The notes: generated from the sequence alone by a model not told the origin. A DNA stretch of 64,000 nt from Gottfriedia solisilvae (GCF_002128405.1 NZ_NETJ01000005.1:248001-312000), one strand, 5' to 3'. Counted from the first letter of the stretch, positions 7,469-16,770 are shown. Numbers and translations are program-made.

Positions 7469-10400
7469 TTAGACAGTAGCTGATTTATGTGTTTCTTTAT
7501 TGTTACGTTGTTTTTTTGATTTTCTAAAATGTAATAATTCATATACTACTGGAATGACAATTAACGTTAATAGAGTTGAGACTGTAAGCCCACCAACAAC
7601 AACTACTGCTAAACTTTGAGATACGAGACTGCCAGTTTCTGCTTTTTTAAATAATAGTGGAAGCATCGCACACACAGTTGCGACTGCAGTCATTACAATT
7701 GGTTTCATACGTGTAATCGCCGCATCTATGATTGCTTCTCTTAAAATCATGTGTTTTTCTTTTTGTTTTACGCGATCTAATAATACAATCGCATTTGTAA
7801 CAACAATACCGATTAGCATAAGTGCACCTAATAGGGCTGTTGGTTCTACTGCAATTCGACTAATAACTAGACCAAGAACAGCGCCAATAGCAGCTAGTGG
7901 TAACGAGCACATAATAGCAATAGGGGCACGGAATGTTTTAAATGTAATAATCATAATTAGGAAGACTAATCCAATCGAAACAAGCATGATCATATATAAA
8001 TCTGAGAAGTCTTCTGATTGCTGAGCAAGTGCTCCTCCAATATAAATGTTCACATCATCTGGAATATCCATTCCTTTTGCTTTTTTATCTCCAAAAATAA
8101 CTTTGTTTATATTTAGATTAATTTCTGATAGTTTATTAGGCTTCACTTCAGCTGTTACACTTAAATAAGTATCGCCATCTTTATGAAATAGATTAGTAGG
8201 TTTTTCCACTTCTTTTAAAGTAGCTATCGATGATACGGGAACCATACCTGTTTTCGTCATGACTGGGATATTATTAATATCATTCTTTGATTTTGGTTCT
8301 AAAATCGGTTCAAGAAAAACGTTCGTTGATTTGTCATTAATCGAAACTGTCCCTAGTGGTGTACGATTTAGCATAGCAAATAGTTGCCCAGATAATTGCT
8401 CGACATTACCTTTAGTAGGATCGACATCTAATGAATAGACAGTTTTTTTGTCTTCTTGATTTGTTGTTACTTTCTCAACACCATTTATATCTACTAGTTT
8501 CGTTTTTATTTCACTTGCTGTTTTTTCTAGAGCGTTTAGATCATTTCCAACAATATCTATTGTAACTTGTGTTTTAGCACCGCCAAACATAGTAGTTGCT
8601 GCGGCAAGCAATTCTGCATCAGAATATCCATTCTTTTGAGCATTGATTTTTTTTACGATCTGATCGGTGTCCTTTTTATCTTTTAAAGTAATATAGTAAA
8701 TTGCTTGTGTAGGAGAGCGGACATCTCCATATTTTGCAGCATCTTCATTACTACCTAATTGTGTGAATACGCCTTTTACTTCTTTTTGATCTAAGATGAA
8801 CTTCTCTAGTTTAAGTGTATTTTCTTTTACAGTTTCTACTGGTGTATCGCTAGGATAAGTTAATGTTGTTTGTACAAAGTCTGCAGAAGAGTTATCTGTA
8901 GCACCTTTAGGCATTACAAAATAAGTACCGATCGATCCTACGAATAATAGTAATGAGACTACGATTACGACCCATTTATGATTTAACGACCAAGTAAGTA
9001 ATTTTTTATATCGAACAGATGGTTTATGTTCAGGTAATTTAGCATTTTTAAGAAAGAACGCACCTAATAATGGAACAACAGTCAGTGCAACAAGTAATGA
9101 AGCTAATAATGAGTAAGTGATTGTTAAGGCGAATGGCAGTACAAAATCTTCAAGACCAGTGCTGATGATTCCAATTGGTAAAAATACTGCAACAGTCGTT
9201 AAAGTAGATGCTGTTATCGCGATTCCAACTTCTTTCGTAGCATCAATAATCATGTCTACTGAGAAACTTTCCTTTTGCATTCTTCTAAAAATATTTTCAA
9301 TAACAACGATACTATCATCAACTAGTCGGCCAACTGCTACGGCTACACCGCCTAATGTTAATACATTTAATGTGATTCCAGATTGTGATAGTAAAAATAA
9401 TGTTAAACATAATGAAAGAGGTATAGATACAATTGTAATCAGTGTAGAACGAATATTTCTTAAGAAGATCATGATGACTATCGTTGCAAACAATGCACCT
9501 AGTAATACTTCTTTAATCATTGCATGTACTGATGTTTTTACCATATCTGCAGTTGCAATCATAACTGAAGAGTGTAAGTTATTATATTTCTTATTTAATT
9601 CTTTTGTTGCTTCTCTTACTTCCTTCGTAATGCTTACCGCGTTTGAATGGCTATCTTTCGTTACAATTAACAATAATCCGTCCTGACCATCGACTCTTGT
9701 AATATTCTGTTCAGGCTTTTTTATTTCTACATTGGCGATTTCACTTAATTTTACATTTTCACCAACTGTGAGATTTTTCAATTTGTCGAGTTGATCAATT
9801 TTTCCAACAACATTTATATTACTAGTTTTTTCATTAATAATTTTCTCTCCAACTGATATCGTTGAATTTTGTCCACGAAGAATACCCATAACACTTTCTA
9901 ATGATACTTTCTTCTGTGCCATTTTAGCATTATCAATTTTTACAGAAACAAATGATTTTTCTGTTCCGTAAGTTTGAACATTTGCTACACCTTTAATGTC
10001 TTTAAACAATGGGATTAATTTTTTATTTGCAAAATCGATATTATTTGGAGTTAATCCATCGTCAAACGTTACAGAGACGTCAGCGATCGGAATCATAGAA
10101 GTATTTAGTTGAACGATTGTCGGTTTACTTACACCTTGAGGTAAATTAATGTTACTTAAAGATTCTTGAACTTCTTGTTTTGCGTCTTTCATGATTGTAC
10201 CTGATTCGAAATACAAATCAATTTTTGAAAAACCGTTACTAGTACTTGAGTAAATATGTTTCTTGCCTTTTACTCCAGTCACTGCGTTCTCAATTGGAGT
10301 TGTTACTTGTTCTTCCATTGTTTTTGAGTCAGTACCTTGCCCCATTACAATGACTGACACAACTGGTTGGTCTGCAGCTGGTAAAAATTCCATTGGAAGT

Positions 10401-10495
10401 TTGGCATAGCTTAAGATACCAACTAGTAAAATGAGAACTGATAAAAAAGTTATGGCCGCTTTATTGTTAAAGGCCCATTTTGTAAACCAAGACAT
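7469..10495 (-). CDS. RND superfamily efflux permease (SwrC/AcrB-like)
   Basis: A 1008-residue inner-membrane transporter with the classical RND layout. There is one N-terminal membrane helix, a large extracytoplasmic porter loop (about 35-330), a block of helices, a second loop (about 560-840) and a final block of helices. The helix-4 motif with VGRLVDDSIVVIENI contains the paired aspartates used for proton transfer. It resembles the stand-alone RND pumps of Bacillus such as SwrC; no membrane-fusion partner is adjacent. ATG at 10495 is chosen because GGGGG lies 9 nt before it; a longer in-frame start at 10570 lacks such a site. It is transcribed away from anmK. Confidence 0.9.
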   Translation of the reverse strand: MSWFTKWAFNNKAAITFLSVLILLVGILSYAKLPMEFLPAADQPVVSVIVMGQGTDSKTMEEQVTTPIENAVTGVKGKKHIYSSTSNGFSKIDLYFESGTIMKDAKQEVQESLSNINLPQGVSKPTIVQLNTSMIPIADVSVTFDDGLTPNNIDFANKKLIPLFKDIKGVANVQTYGTEKSFVSVKIDNAKMAQKKVSLESVMGILRGQNSTISVGEKIINEKTSNINVVGKIDQLDKLKNLTVGENVKLSEIANVEIKKPEQNITRVDGQDGLLLIVTKDSHSNAVSITKEVREATKELNKKYNNLHSSVMIATADMVKTSVHAMIKEVLLGALFATIVIMIFLRNIRSTLITIVSIPLSLCLTLFLLSQSGITLNVLTLGGVAVAVGRLVDDSIVVIENIFRRMQKESFSVDMIIDATKEVGIAITASTLTTVAVFLPIGIISTGLEDFVLPFALTITYSLLASLLVALTVVPLLGAFFLKNAKLPEHKPSVRYKKLLTWSLNHKWVVIVVSLLLFVGSIGTYFVMPKGATDNSSADFVQTTLTYPSDTPVETVKENTLKLEKFILDQKEVKGVFTQLGSNEDAAKYGDVRSPTQAIYYITLKDKKDTDQIVKKINAQKNGYSDAELLAAATTMFGGAKTQVTIDIVGNDLNALEKTASEIKTKLVDINGVEKVTTNQEDKKTVYSLDVDPTKGNVEQLSGQLFAMLNRTPLGTVSINDKSTNVFLEPILEPKSKNDINNIPVMTKTGMVPVSSIATLKEVEKPTNLFHKDGDTYLSVTAEVKPNKLSEINLNINKVIFGDKKAKGMDIPDDVNIYIGGALAQQSEDFSDLYMIMLVSIGLVFLIMIITFKTFRAPIAIMCSLPLAAIGAVLGLVISRIAVEPTALLGALMLIGIVVTNAIVLLDRVKQKEKHMILREAIIDAAITRMKPIVMTAVATVCAMLPLLFKKAETGSLVSQSLAVVVVGGLTVSTLLTLIVIPVVYELLHFRKSKKQRNNKETHKSATV

Positions 10496-10776
10496 GGAAA
10501 GCATCCCCCTTTTTTGGTAAAAATAACCAGTAGCACAAGGTGAATCGTAACACACTAATTTTAAAAACAAAATACATTTTAGTGTGAATTTACAAAATAT
10601 TTACGGGCAAAAATCGACATCTACATAAATTTTTTTTGTTGCTATTCTGGTTTAATTATCTTTTAATGGCACCATTTATCAATCTACCTTACATCAATTT
10701 TGTTATTGTTTTCTTTTACAAAACACAGTTTCTGTTTTAAGGTATTAGTTATAAAAATAAAAAGGAGTGAGGATGA

Positions 10777-11925
10777 TTGGGATTTGCAGTAGGATTAATG
10801 TCTGGAACTTCGCTAGATGGGATCGATGCAGCTTTAGTAGAATTAAAGGGTAGTGGTCTTGAGACAGAAGTAAGACTGATAGATTTTATGACAATCTCCA
10901 TTGAACAAAGTTTATTAAGAGAAATTGAAGATGCCATAACCTTGAAATCTTCAAATGCACAGCATTTATGTAGTTTAAATTTTAAGCTAGGGTACGCATT
11001 TGCAAATGCTGTTAAACAAATTTGTGAAAAAAATCAGTTTTCATTAAAAGAATTAGATTTTATCGGATCACATGGTCAAACAATTTATCATCAACCTGAA
11101 TTAGAGGGACAATTTATTCAATCTACTCTACAGTTAGGGGAACCAGCGGTCATTGCCTATGAAACAAGCACAAAGGTCGTTTCAAATTTCCGTGTAATGG
11201 ATATGGCAGCAGGTGGGTATGGAGCACCTTTAGTTCCGTATTCTGAGTTGTTACTTTACCAAAACAAATCTAAGTCACGTTTACTTCAAAATATTGGTGG
11301 TATTGGGAATGTGACAGTTATACCTAAAAATGCAACAGTTGATCAATTGGTAGCTTTTGATACTGGACCAGGCAATATGATCATTGATGAAATTTGTAAG
11401 CGTTTTTTTTATGTTCCCTACGACGCAAACGGTGATTTGGCTGCGAAAGGTACAGTACATGAGAGATTGCTAGAAAGATGTATGAGTATACCTTATATTT
11501 TGGCTCCTATACCTAAAACTACTGGTAGAGAGTTATTCGGATCACAATTTGTAGATCAAATATTGGCAGAATTTAAAGAGGTTTCAACATATGATTTAGT
11601 GGCTACGATGACAATGTTTACAGCTAAATCAATCGCAGAAAACTATAAACAATTTATATTTCCAAAGCAGTCTATTGATGAGGTCATCGTTAGTGGTGGA
11701 GGTAGCCATAATAAAACATTATTGCGAATGCTTCAAGATTTATTAGGAAACGATTGTAAAGTATGTACCCAAGAAGATATTGGATATTCTTCAGATGCGA
11801 AGGAAGCAATTGCTTTTGCGATATTAGCGAATGAAACATTGCATGGAATTCCAAGTAATGTACCTAGTGCAACTAAAGCCGGGAGATCCGTGATACTTGG
11901 AAATATAACACCTGTACCTTATTAA
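10777..11925 (+). CDS. anmK: Anhydro-N-acetylmuramic acid kinase
   Basis: A 382-residue ASKHA-fold kinase that opens the 1,6-anhydro ring of anhMurNAc and phosphorylates it to MurNAc-6-phosphate for MurQ. GLMSGTSLDGIDAALVE at the N-terminus is the family's ATP-binding signature. GSHGQTIYH, GGIGNVT, FDTGPGNMIID and VSGGGSHN follow in the expected order. Translation starts at TTG, with AAAGGAG 9 nt upstream; the nearby ATG at 10773 is out of frame. It is followed by the mupG paralogue, probably in one transcript. No RpiR-type box was found upstream. AnhMurNAc is produced by lytic transglycosylases. Confidence 0.93.
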   Translation: MGFAVGLMSGTSLDGIDAALVELKGSGLETEVRLIDFMTISIEQSLLREIEDAITLKSSNAQHLCSLNFKLGYAFANAVKQICEKNQFSLKELDFIGSHGQTIYHQPELEGQFIQSTLQLGEPAVIAYETSTKVVSNFRVMDMAAGGYGAPLVPYSELLLYQNKSKSRLLQNIGGIGNVTVIPKNATVDQLVAFDTGPGNMIIDEICKRFFYVPYDANGDLAAKGTVHERLLERCMSIPYILAPIPKTTGRELFGSQFVDQILAEFKEVSTYDLVATMTMFTAKSIAENYKQFIFPKQSIDEVIVSGGGSHNKTLLRMLQDLLGNDCKVCTQEDIGYSSDAKEAIAFAILANETLHGIPSNVPSATKAGRSVILGNITPVPY

Positions 11926-11963
11926 AAAAGCAACTCATGAAAGAACATATAGGAGGAAATATT

Positions 11964-13064
11964 GTGAAAAAATTAGGTGTCTCAATTTATCCCGAACATT
12001 CAACGGTTGAAAAAGATAAAGCTTATATTAAGTTGGCTCATAAATATGGCTTTAAACGAATTTTTACTTGTTTATTATCAGTTGATGGTGATCAAGACCA
12101 AATCATGAAAGAATTTAAAGAAATTATTGATTATGCAAATAGTCTTGAAATGGAAGTAATGGTTGATATAGCGCCACGAGTATTTGGTAAATTAGGTATT
12201 TCTTATAATGACCTATCCTTTTTTGCGGAGTTAGGTGCATATGGAATTCGATTAGATCTAGGATTTACAGGAAACGAAGAATCAATTATGACATATAACC
12301 CTTATGGACTAAAAATCGAAATTAATATGAGTAATGCAACAAAATATCTTGAAAACATATTAGCGTATAAACCAAATCAATCAAATTTAATTGGATCGCA
12401 TAATTTTTATCCACATCGCTACGCAGGATTAAGTTATCAACATTTTGTAAAATGTAGCGAAGAGTTTAAAAAACATGGTATCCGTACAGCGGCATTTATT
12501 AACTCACAAGCAGCAACTTATGGTCCATGGCCAGTTTCAGAAGGACTTTGCTCATTAGAAATGCATCGTAATTTATCAGTTGTAACGCAGGCAAAACATT
12601 TATTTTACTCTAATTTAATTGATGATGTCATTATTGCTAATGCATATGCTTCAGAAGAAGAATTTAAACAGCTTGCCGATTTGAATAATGATGGAAAAGA
12701 CTTGTTTACTATGAGTATTAACCTTTATGATACGATTACACCTTTAGAGAAAAAAATCGTTTTAGACGAATTTCATTTTTATCGTGGAGATGTGTCAGAT
12801 TATTTAATTCGTTCAACTCAATCACGCGTTAAATATAAGTCAGAAGAGTTTAAACCCACTTATACGCCTAATATTCGTAGAGGAGATATATTAATTGAAA
12901 ATGAACTTTACGGTCAATATAAAGGTGAGTTACAAATAGCACTTCAAGATATGGAAAACTCAGGTAAAACAAATGTTGTTGGTCGAATTGCAGAAGAAGA
13001 AATTTTCTTATTGGATTTCTTACATCCTTGGAGCAAGTTTCAATTTAAAGAAATCAAGCTTTAA
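11964..13064 (+). CDS. mupG: MupG-like 6-phospho-N-acetylmuramidase (DUF871), paralogue 1
   Basis: A 366-residue TIM-barrel protein of the DUF871 family. In Staphylococcus aureus MupG splits MurNAc-6-phosphate-GlcNAc into MurNAc-6P and GlcNAc inside the cell. Family marks are LGVSIYPEHST at the N-terminus, the HNFYPHRYAGLS block near residue 145 and RRGDILIENELYGQYKGE near the C-terminus. GTG at 11964 is chosen because AGGAGG lies 7 nt before it; an ATG at 11937 has no site. It follows anmK by 38 bases. A second copy at 55679 sits behind murP. The two differ widely in sequence, which fits different substrates. Confidence 0.85.
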   Translation: MKKLGVSIYPEHSTVEKDKAYIKLAHKYGFKRIFTCLLSVDGDQDQIMKEFKEIIDYANSLEMEVMVDIAPRVFGKLGISYNDLSFFAELGAYGIRLDLGFTGNEESIMTYNPYGLKIEINMSNATKYLENILAYKPNQSNLIGSHNFYPHRYAGLSYQHFVKCSEEFKKHGIRTAAFINSQAATYGPWPVSEGLCSLEMHRNLSVVTQAKHLFYSNLIDDVIIANAYASEEEFKQLADLNNDGKDLFTMSINLYDTITPLEKKIVLDEFHFYRGDVSDYLIRSTQSRVKYKSEEFKPTYTPNIRRGDILIENELYGQYKGELQIALQDMENSGKTNVVGRIAEEEIFLLDFLHPWSKFQFKEIKL

Positions 13065-13099
13065 TTGGATGATGATTAAAACGGTTTAGTAAAAAAACT

Positions 13100-13114
13100 T
13101 GAAATAAAATTTTA
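13100..13114. promoter_or_regulatory. RpiR-type operator O1 of the second PTS operon
   Basis: TGAAATAAAATTTTA matches the palindrome TGAAAT-N3-ATTTCA at all but one base. It lies 66 bp upstream of the -35 element. Confidence 0.55.
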
Positions 13115-13140
13115 GAATGGATATTTTTTTAAATATTTTT

Positions 13141-13155
13141 TAAAATTTTATTTCA
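13141..13155. promoter_or_regulatory. RpiR-type operator O2 of the second PTS operon
   Basis: TAAAATTTTATTTCA is the exact reverse complement of O1 at 13100 and again differs from the palindrome by one base. Confidence 0.55.
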
Positions 13156-13172
13156 GTTTTTAAACTATTGGA

Positions 13173-13201
13173 TTGAAATTTTATTTTAAGCAGAATATAA
13201 T
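13173..13201 (+). promoter_or_regulatory. Promoter of the second PTS operon with operator O3 inside
   Basis: TTGAAA (13173-13178) and TATAAT (13196-13201) have a 17-bp spacer. The operator-like TGAAATTTTATTTTA (13174-13188) covers the -35 and most of the spacer, which fits repression by an RpiR-family protein. It separates this operon from anmK-mupG. Confidence 0.72.
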
Positions 13202-13209
13202 AAGGTAAT

Positions 13210-13223
13210 AGAAAACGTTTTCA
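13210..13223 (+). promoter_or_regulatory. cre box of the second PTS operon
   Basis: AGAAAACGTTTTCA matches the cre consensus except for the first base. It lies just after the expected transcription start, a typical position for CcpA repression. Confidence 0.7.
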
Positions 13224-13276
13224 ATATTTTGTCATTTTTATAGTTTTACAATCTAGATCTAGGAGGAATGAAAAAG

Positions 13277-13582
13277 ATGAAAGTATTATTTGTATGTGCA
13301 GGCGGAATGTCTAGTGCAATCGTTGTAAACGCTTTAAAAAAAGAGGGCGAAAAAAATGGTTTAAACTTGGAAGTTTTAGCTGTTGGTACACAAGAGTTCG
13401 CTTCAGAAGTACAAAATGGATGGGATGTTGCTATGGTGGCACCACAAGTAAGACATCGTTTTGATAACTTTAAAGCTTCTGCAGATGAAGCAAATGTACC
13501 TTGCTCGGTAATTCCACCTCAAGCTTATAGCCCACTTGGTGGTCCAACACTCTTAAAATTAGTTCAAGAATTAGTTAAATAA
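13277..13582 (+). CDS. PTS lactose/cellobiose-type IIB component, second operon
   Basis: A cytosolic 101-residue IIB paralogue of the protein at 3081. Cys7 in LFVCAGGMSSAIVV is the expected phosphorylated cysteine. ATG at 13277 is chosen because AGGAGG (13261-13266) is 10 nt upstream; the ATG at 13268 would sit against that site. It is the first gene of a seven-gene operon that runs to murQ. The loop G-M-S-S-A differs from G-M-S-T-S of the first operon, so sugar or partner specificity may differ. Confidence 0.92.
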   Translation: MKVLFVCAGGMSSAIVVNALKKEGEKNGLNLEVLAVGTQEFASEVQNGWDVAMVAPQVRHRFDNFKASADEANVPCSVIPPQAYSPLGGPTLLKLVQELVK

Positions 13583-13618
13583 GGTAATCATAATTTACTA
13601 GATTAAGGAGAAGTGAGA

Positions 13619-14917
13619 ATGGATAAGTTTGTTGCATTTTTAGAAAACAATCTATCAACACCTATGGCAAAACTATCTGAACAAAAGCATTTACGTGCGA
13701 TTCGTGATGGTGTAGTTTCTGCGTTACCGTTTATCATCTTTGGGAGCTTATTCTTAATTATCGCATTCCCTCCAGTGCCAGCTGACTCTGCAATTGCTGA
13801 ATGGGCAGCAAAACATATTGCAGAAATACTAATTCCATACCGTTTAACAATGTACATAATGACCTTATATATAACTTTTGGTATTGGATATAGTTTATCT
13901 CAAAGTTATAAGTTAGACCCACTTTCTGGTGCACTATTAGCAGGTGGAGCGTTTTTATTCACAACTGGCGTAAAAATGGTTGAAGAAGTAGGATTTGTTT
14001 TACCTATGGCTAATATGGGTGGTCATGGACTTTTCGTTGGTATGATCACGTCTATTTTTGCGGTCGAAGTATTACGACTATGTAAAACGAAAAATATTAC
14101 GATTAAAATGCCGGATTCAGTTCCAAGTTCAGTAGCACGTTCTTTTGAAGCACTTATTCCTGTAACAGTTGTTTTAACAGTAATGACTTTGATTACGGTT
14201 GTATTCCAAGTTGATACTCACTCACTAGTAGATAAAGCAGTTGCTCCGCTTATTAAAGCTGGGGACTCATTACCAGGTGTATTAATTCCTGTATTTTTAA
14301 TTACATTCTTCTGGTCATTTGGTATTCATGGTGTGTCTGTAGTTGGTGCAGTAGCACGTCCAGTTTGGGAAGTTTATTTAGCAAACAACTCTGCAGCTGT
14401 AGCAGCGGGTAAAATTGGATCTCAGTTACCACACGTAGCTCCTGAAACTTTCTTCCAATGGTTCATCTGGATTGGTGGTTCAGGTGCAACTTTAGGATTA
14501 GTGATTGCCATGTTAATTGCTGGGAAATCTAGCTATTCTAAGGCTTTAGGAAGAACAGCAATTGTACCAAGTATTTTTAACATTAATGAACCTGTAATTT
14601 TCGGTATGCCGATTGTTTTAAATCCTGTATTAATCATTCCGTTTATGATTACGCCATTAATCGGTGCAACGATTGCTTACGTTGCAACTACTGCAGGTTT
14701 AGTTAATCCAACCTATGTAATGGTTCCTTGGACGCTACCAGCGCCAATTGGAGCTTACTTATCAACAGGTGGAGACTGGAGAGCAGTTGTTTTAGTAATC
14801 ATCAACATTACATTATCAATTGTGATCTACTTACCATTCTTTAAAATGTACGATAAAAAATTATTAGCTCAAGAAAATACGGTTGAAGTATCTAATGGTG
14901 CAAATATTCCATCATAA
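13619..14917 (+). CDS. PTS lactose/cellobiose-type IIC permease, second operon
   Basis: A membrane permease of 432 residues with about ten hydrophobic segments, related to the IIC at 3408. The conserved FNINEPVIFGMPIVLNP and the GIHGVSVVGAVARPVW block are present. The latter replaces the GLHGASIVGGVMGPIW of the first permease, in the region thought to line the sugar site. ATG at 13619 follows AAGGAG by 8 nt. The neighbouring GH4, kinase and murQ genes suggest a MurNAc-containing disaccharide as substrate; that is inference from context. Confidence 0.92.
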   Translation: MDKFVAFLENNLSTPMAKLSEQKHLRAIRDGVVSALPFIIFGSLFLIIAFPPVPADSAIAEWAAKHIAEILIPYRLTMYIMTLYITFGIGYSLSQSYKLDPLSGALLAGGAFLFTTGVKMVEEVGFVLPMANMGGHGLFVGMITSIFAVEVLRLCKTKNITIKMPDSVPSSVARSFEALIPVTVVLTVMTLITVVFQVDTHSLVDKAVAPLIKAGDSLPGVLIPVFLITFFWSFGIHGVSVVGAVARPVWEVYLANNSAAVAAGKIGSQLPHVAPETFFQWFIWIGGSGATLGLVIAMLIAGKSSYSKALGRTAIVPSIFNINEPVIFGMPIVLNPVLIIPFMITPLIGATIAYVATTAGLVNPTYVMVPWTLPAPIGAYLSTGGDWRAVVLVIINITLSIVIYLPFFKMYDKKLLAQENTVEVSNGANIPS

Positions 14918-14926
14918 AATTATAGT

Positions 14927-14962
14927 AAAGGGAGTTTGGGACAGATGCTCCAAACTTCCTTT
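14927..14962 (+). terminator. Hairpin after the second IIC gene
   Basis: AAAGG-G-AGTTTGG pairs with CCAAACT-T-CCTTT across a 10-nt loop. There is no clear T-run, so it is probably a weak terminator or a stabilising hairpin within the operon. Confidence 0.45.
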
Positions 14963-14985
14963 ATTTCACATTAAGAAAGTATAAA

Positions 14986-15081
14986 TTGGCAGCGAAGAAG
15001 AATCAGTCGACGTAGAAGCAAATTCTAGGAATCAAGTATAAGTGCAACTACGCCTCTGTCTTCGCCTAAAATGCTTGCCAG
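14986..15081. repeat. Long imperfect inverted repeat in the second PTS operon
   Basis: TTGGCA at 14986 pairs with TGCCA near 15075. GCGAAGA (14992-14998) pairs with TCTTCGC (15058-15064), and CGTAG (15011) pairs with CTACG (15048). It lies after IIC, the same position as the fold-back at 4783 in the first operon, but its sequence is different. Confidence 0.4.
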
Positions 15082-15128
15082 TCGGCGAGTTTTCTTTATT
15101 TACTAGAATTTAAGAAAGAGGTTGAATC

Positions 15129-15416
15129 ATGGATACAACAAAAAAAATCCATTTTTTTAGTTATAAGAGTGCTTTTCTATTTTTTATCTTTATTCTTGCT
15201 TTTAATCTTATCTTTAATCCTGTTTTTCAACTAATTGGGATGACGAAGGAATTTGCCCTTTTTATCACAAATAGTTTGGGGCTAAGCATTGGTTTAACAA
15301 CTATTATTGTGTTCATTGAAGGTAAGTTTAAGAATAAGAAACAATCGTTTACATTATTTTTTTCATTACTAGTTTTCTGTACAATAACTTGTTACATTGT
15401 TGTATTTAACTCTTGA
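15129..15416 (+). CDS. Small membrane protein encoded in the second PTS operon
   Basis: A 95-residue protein with three hydrophobic segments (about 14-35, 42-60 and 73-93) and a short charged loop EGKFKNKKQS. I recognise no family. It starts with ATG after AGAGG and stands between IIC and GH4, 34 bases before the GH4 start, where the first operon carries IIA instead. Possible roles are an accessory subunit of the permease or an unrelated insertion; nothing in the sequence decides. Confidence 0.65.
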   Translation: MDTTKKIHFFSYKSAFLFFIFILAFNLIFNPVFQLIGMTKEFALFITNSLGLSIGLTTIIVFIEGKFKNKKQSFTLFFSLLVFCTITCYIVVFNS

Positions 15417-15450
15417 TAAAATATTTTTTATAAAAGAAGGTGTACTTACT

Positions 15451-16770
15451 ATGAATAAACGTAATGGACTAAAAATTGTAACAATTGGTGGAGGTTCTAG
15501 TTATACACCAGAATTGGTTGAAGGCTTTATTAAGCGATACGAGGAATGTCCAATCAGTGAATTGTGGTTAGTCGATATTGAAGAAGGAAAAGAGAAATTA
15601 GAAATAGTTGGGAACCTGGCAAAGCGAATGGTCGAAAAAGCCGGCGTTCCAATGGAAATTCATTTAACTTTAAACCGAAAAGAAGCATTAAAAAATGCTG
15701 ATTTTGTAACAACACAAATGAGAGTTGGTCAGTTAAACGCTCGTATTAAAGACGAAAAAATACCGCTAATGCATGGCATGATCGGTCAAGAAACAAATGG
15801 TGCAGGTGGTTTGTTTAAAGGGTTAAGAACAATACCAGTACTATTAGAGATTGCAGAAGAAATGCAAAATCATTGTCCAAATGCGTGGTTAATTAACTTC
15901 ACGAATCCTGCTGGGATGGTTACAGAAGCATTGCTACGTTACAGTAACCATAAAAAAGTGGTTGGCGTATGCAATGTTCCAATCAATATGCATATGACAA
16001 TTGCCAAACTTTTAGATGTGGACCTAAACCGAGTTCATATAGACTTTGCTGGATTAAATCATATGGTTTATGGACTTCATGTATATGTAGATGGACAAGA
16101 AGTAACGAATAAGGTATTAGAATACCTTGCAAATCCTGAAATTCAAATGACAATGAAAAATATTGCTCCATTACCTTGGCAAAAGGAGTTTTTACTTTCT
16201 TTAGGTGTGTTACCGTGCCCATATCATAGGTATTACTATAAAACTCAACAAATACTAAATGAAGAATTAGAAGCATTTAAAACAGGTACAACTCGAGCAG
16301 AAGTAGTAAAGAGACTTGAAGATGAGTTATTTGATTTATATAAAGACGAAAATCTTTCAATTAAACCGCCTCAGCTAGAAAAACGAGGTGGGGCTTATTA
16401 TAGTGATGCAGCATGTAGCTTAATTTCATCAATCTATAATGATAAAAAGGATATTCAAGTATTAAATGTCCGAAACAATGGATCGATTCAAGGAATACCA
16501 AATGAATCTGCAGTTGAAGTAAGTTGTGTTGTAACAAAACAAGGACCAATTCCAATTTCGATAGGAGAATTGCCACCTGAAATAAACGGACTTGTACAAC
16601 AAATTAAATCCTTTGAACGAGTTGGTGCTGAAGCTGCGGTAACTGGATCGTATGAAAAAGCTTTATTAGCGCTAACAATAAATCCTTTAGTTCCAAGTGA
16701 TGAAGCTGCAAAGATGGTATTAGATGAATTATTACAAGCACATAAAGCGTATTTACCAAAATTTTTTTAA
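15451..16770 (+). CDS. GH4 family 6-phospho-glycosidase, paralogue 2
   Basis: A 439-residue cytosolic NAD+- and metal-dependent hydrolase, a close paralogue of the enzyme at 5283. The nucleotide loop TIGGGSSYTPELVEGF, FTNPAGMVTEA, Cys174 in GVCNVPIN and His204 in GLNHM are intact. ATG at 15451 follows AGAAGGTG. Linkage to a MurK-like kinase and MurQ, instead of ChbG, suggests a different substrate from paralogue 1. Cleavage of GlcNAc-6P-MurNAc to GlcNAc-6P and MurNAc would fit the neighbours, but no such GH4 activity is shown by the sequence. Confidence 0.9.
   Translation: MNKRNGLKIVTIGGGSSYTPELVEGFIKRYEECPISELWLVDIEEGKEKLEIVGNLAKRMVEKAGVPMEIHLTLNRKEALKNADFVTTQMRVGQLNARIKDEKIPLMHGMIGQETNGAGGLFKGLRTIPVLLEIAEEMQNHCPNAWLINFTNPAGMVTEALLRYSNHKKVVGVCNVPINMHMTIAKLLDVDLNRVHIDFAGLNHMVYGLHVYVDGQEVTNKVLEYLANPEIQMTMKNIAPLPWQKEFLLSLGVLPCPYHRYYYKTQQILNEELEAFKTGTTRAEVVKRLEDELFDLYKDENLSIKPPQLEKRGGAYYSDAACSLISSIYNDKKDIQVLNVRNNGSIQGIPNESAVEVSCVVTKQGPIPISIGELPPEINGLVQQIKSFERVGAEAAVTGSYEKALLALTINPLVPSDEAAKMVLDELLQAHKAYLPKFF

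Noticed and set aside
9117-9686. Long open frame on the plus strand inside the RND gene
   Set aside because: It is antisense to conserved RND sequence, has no ribosome site and no family resemblance; it is a codon-bias shadow.
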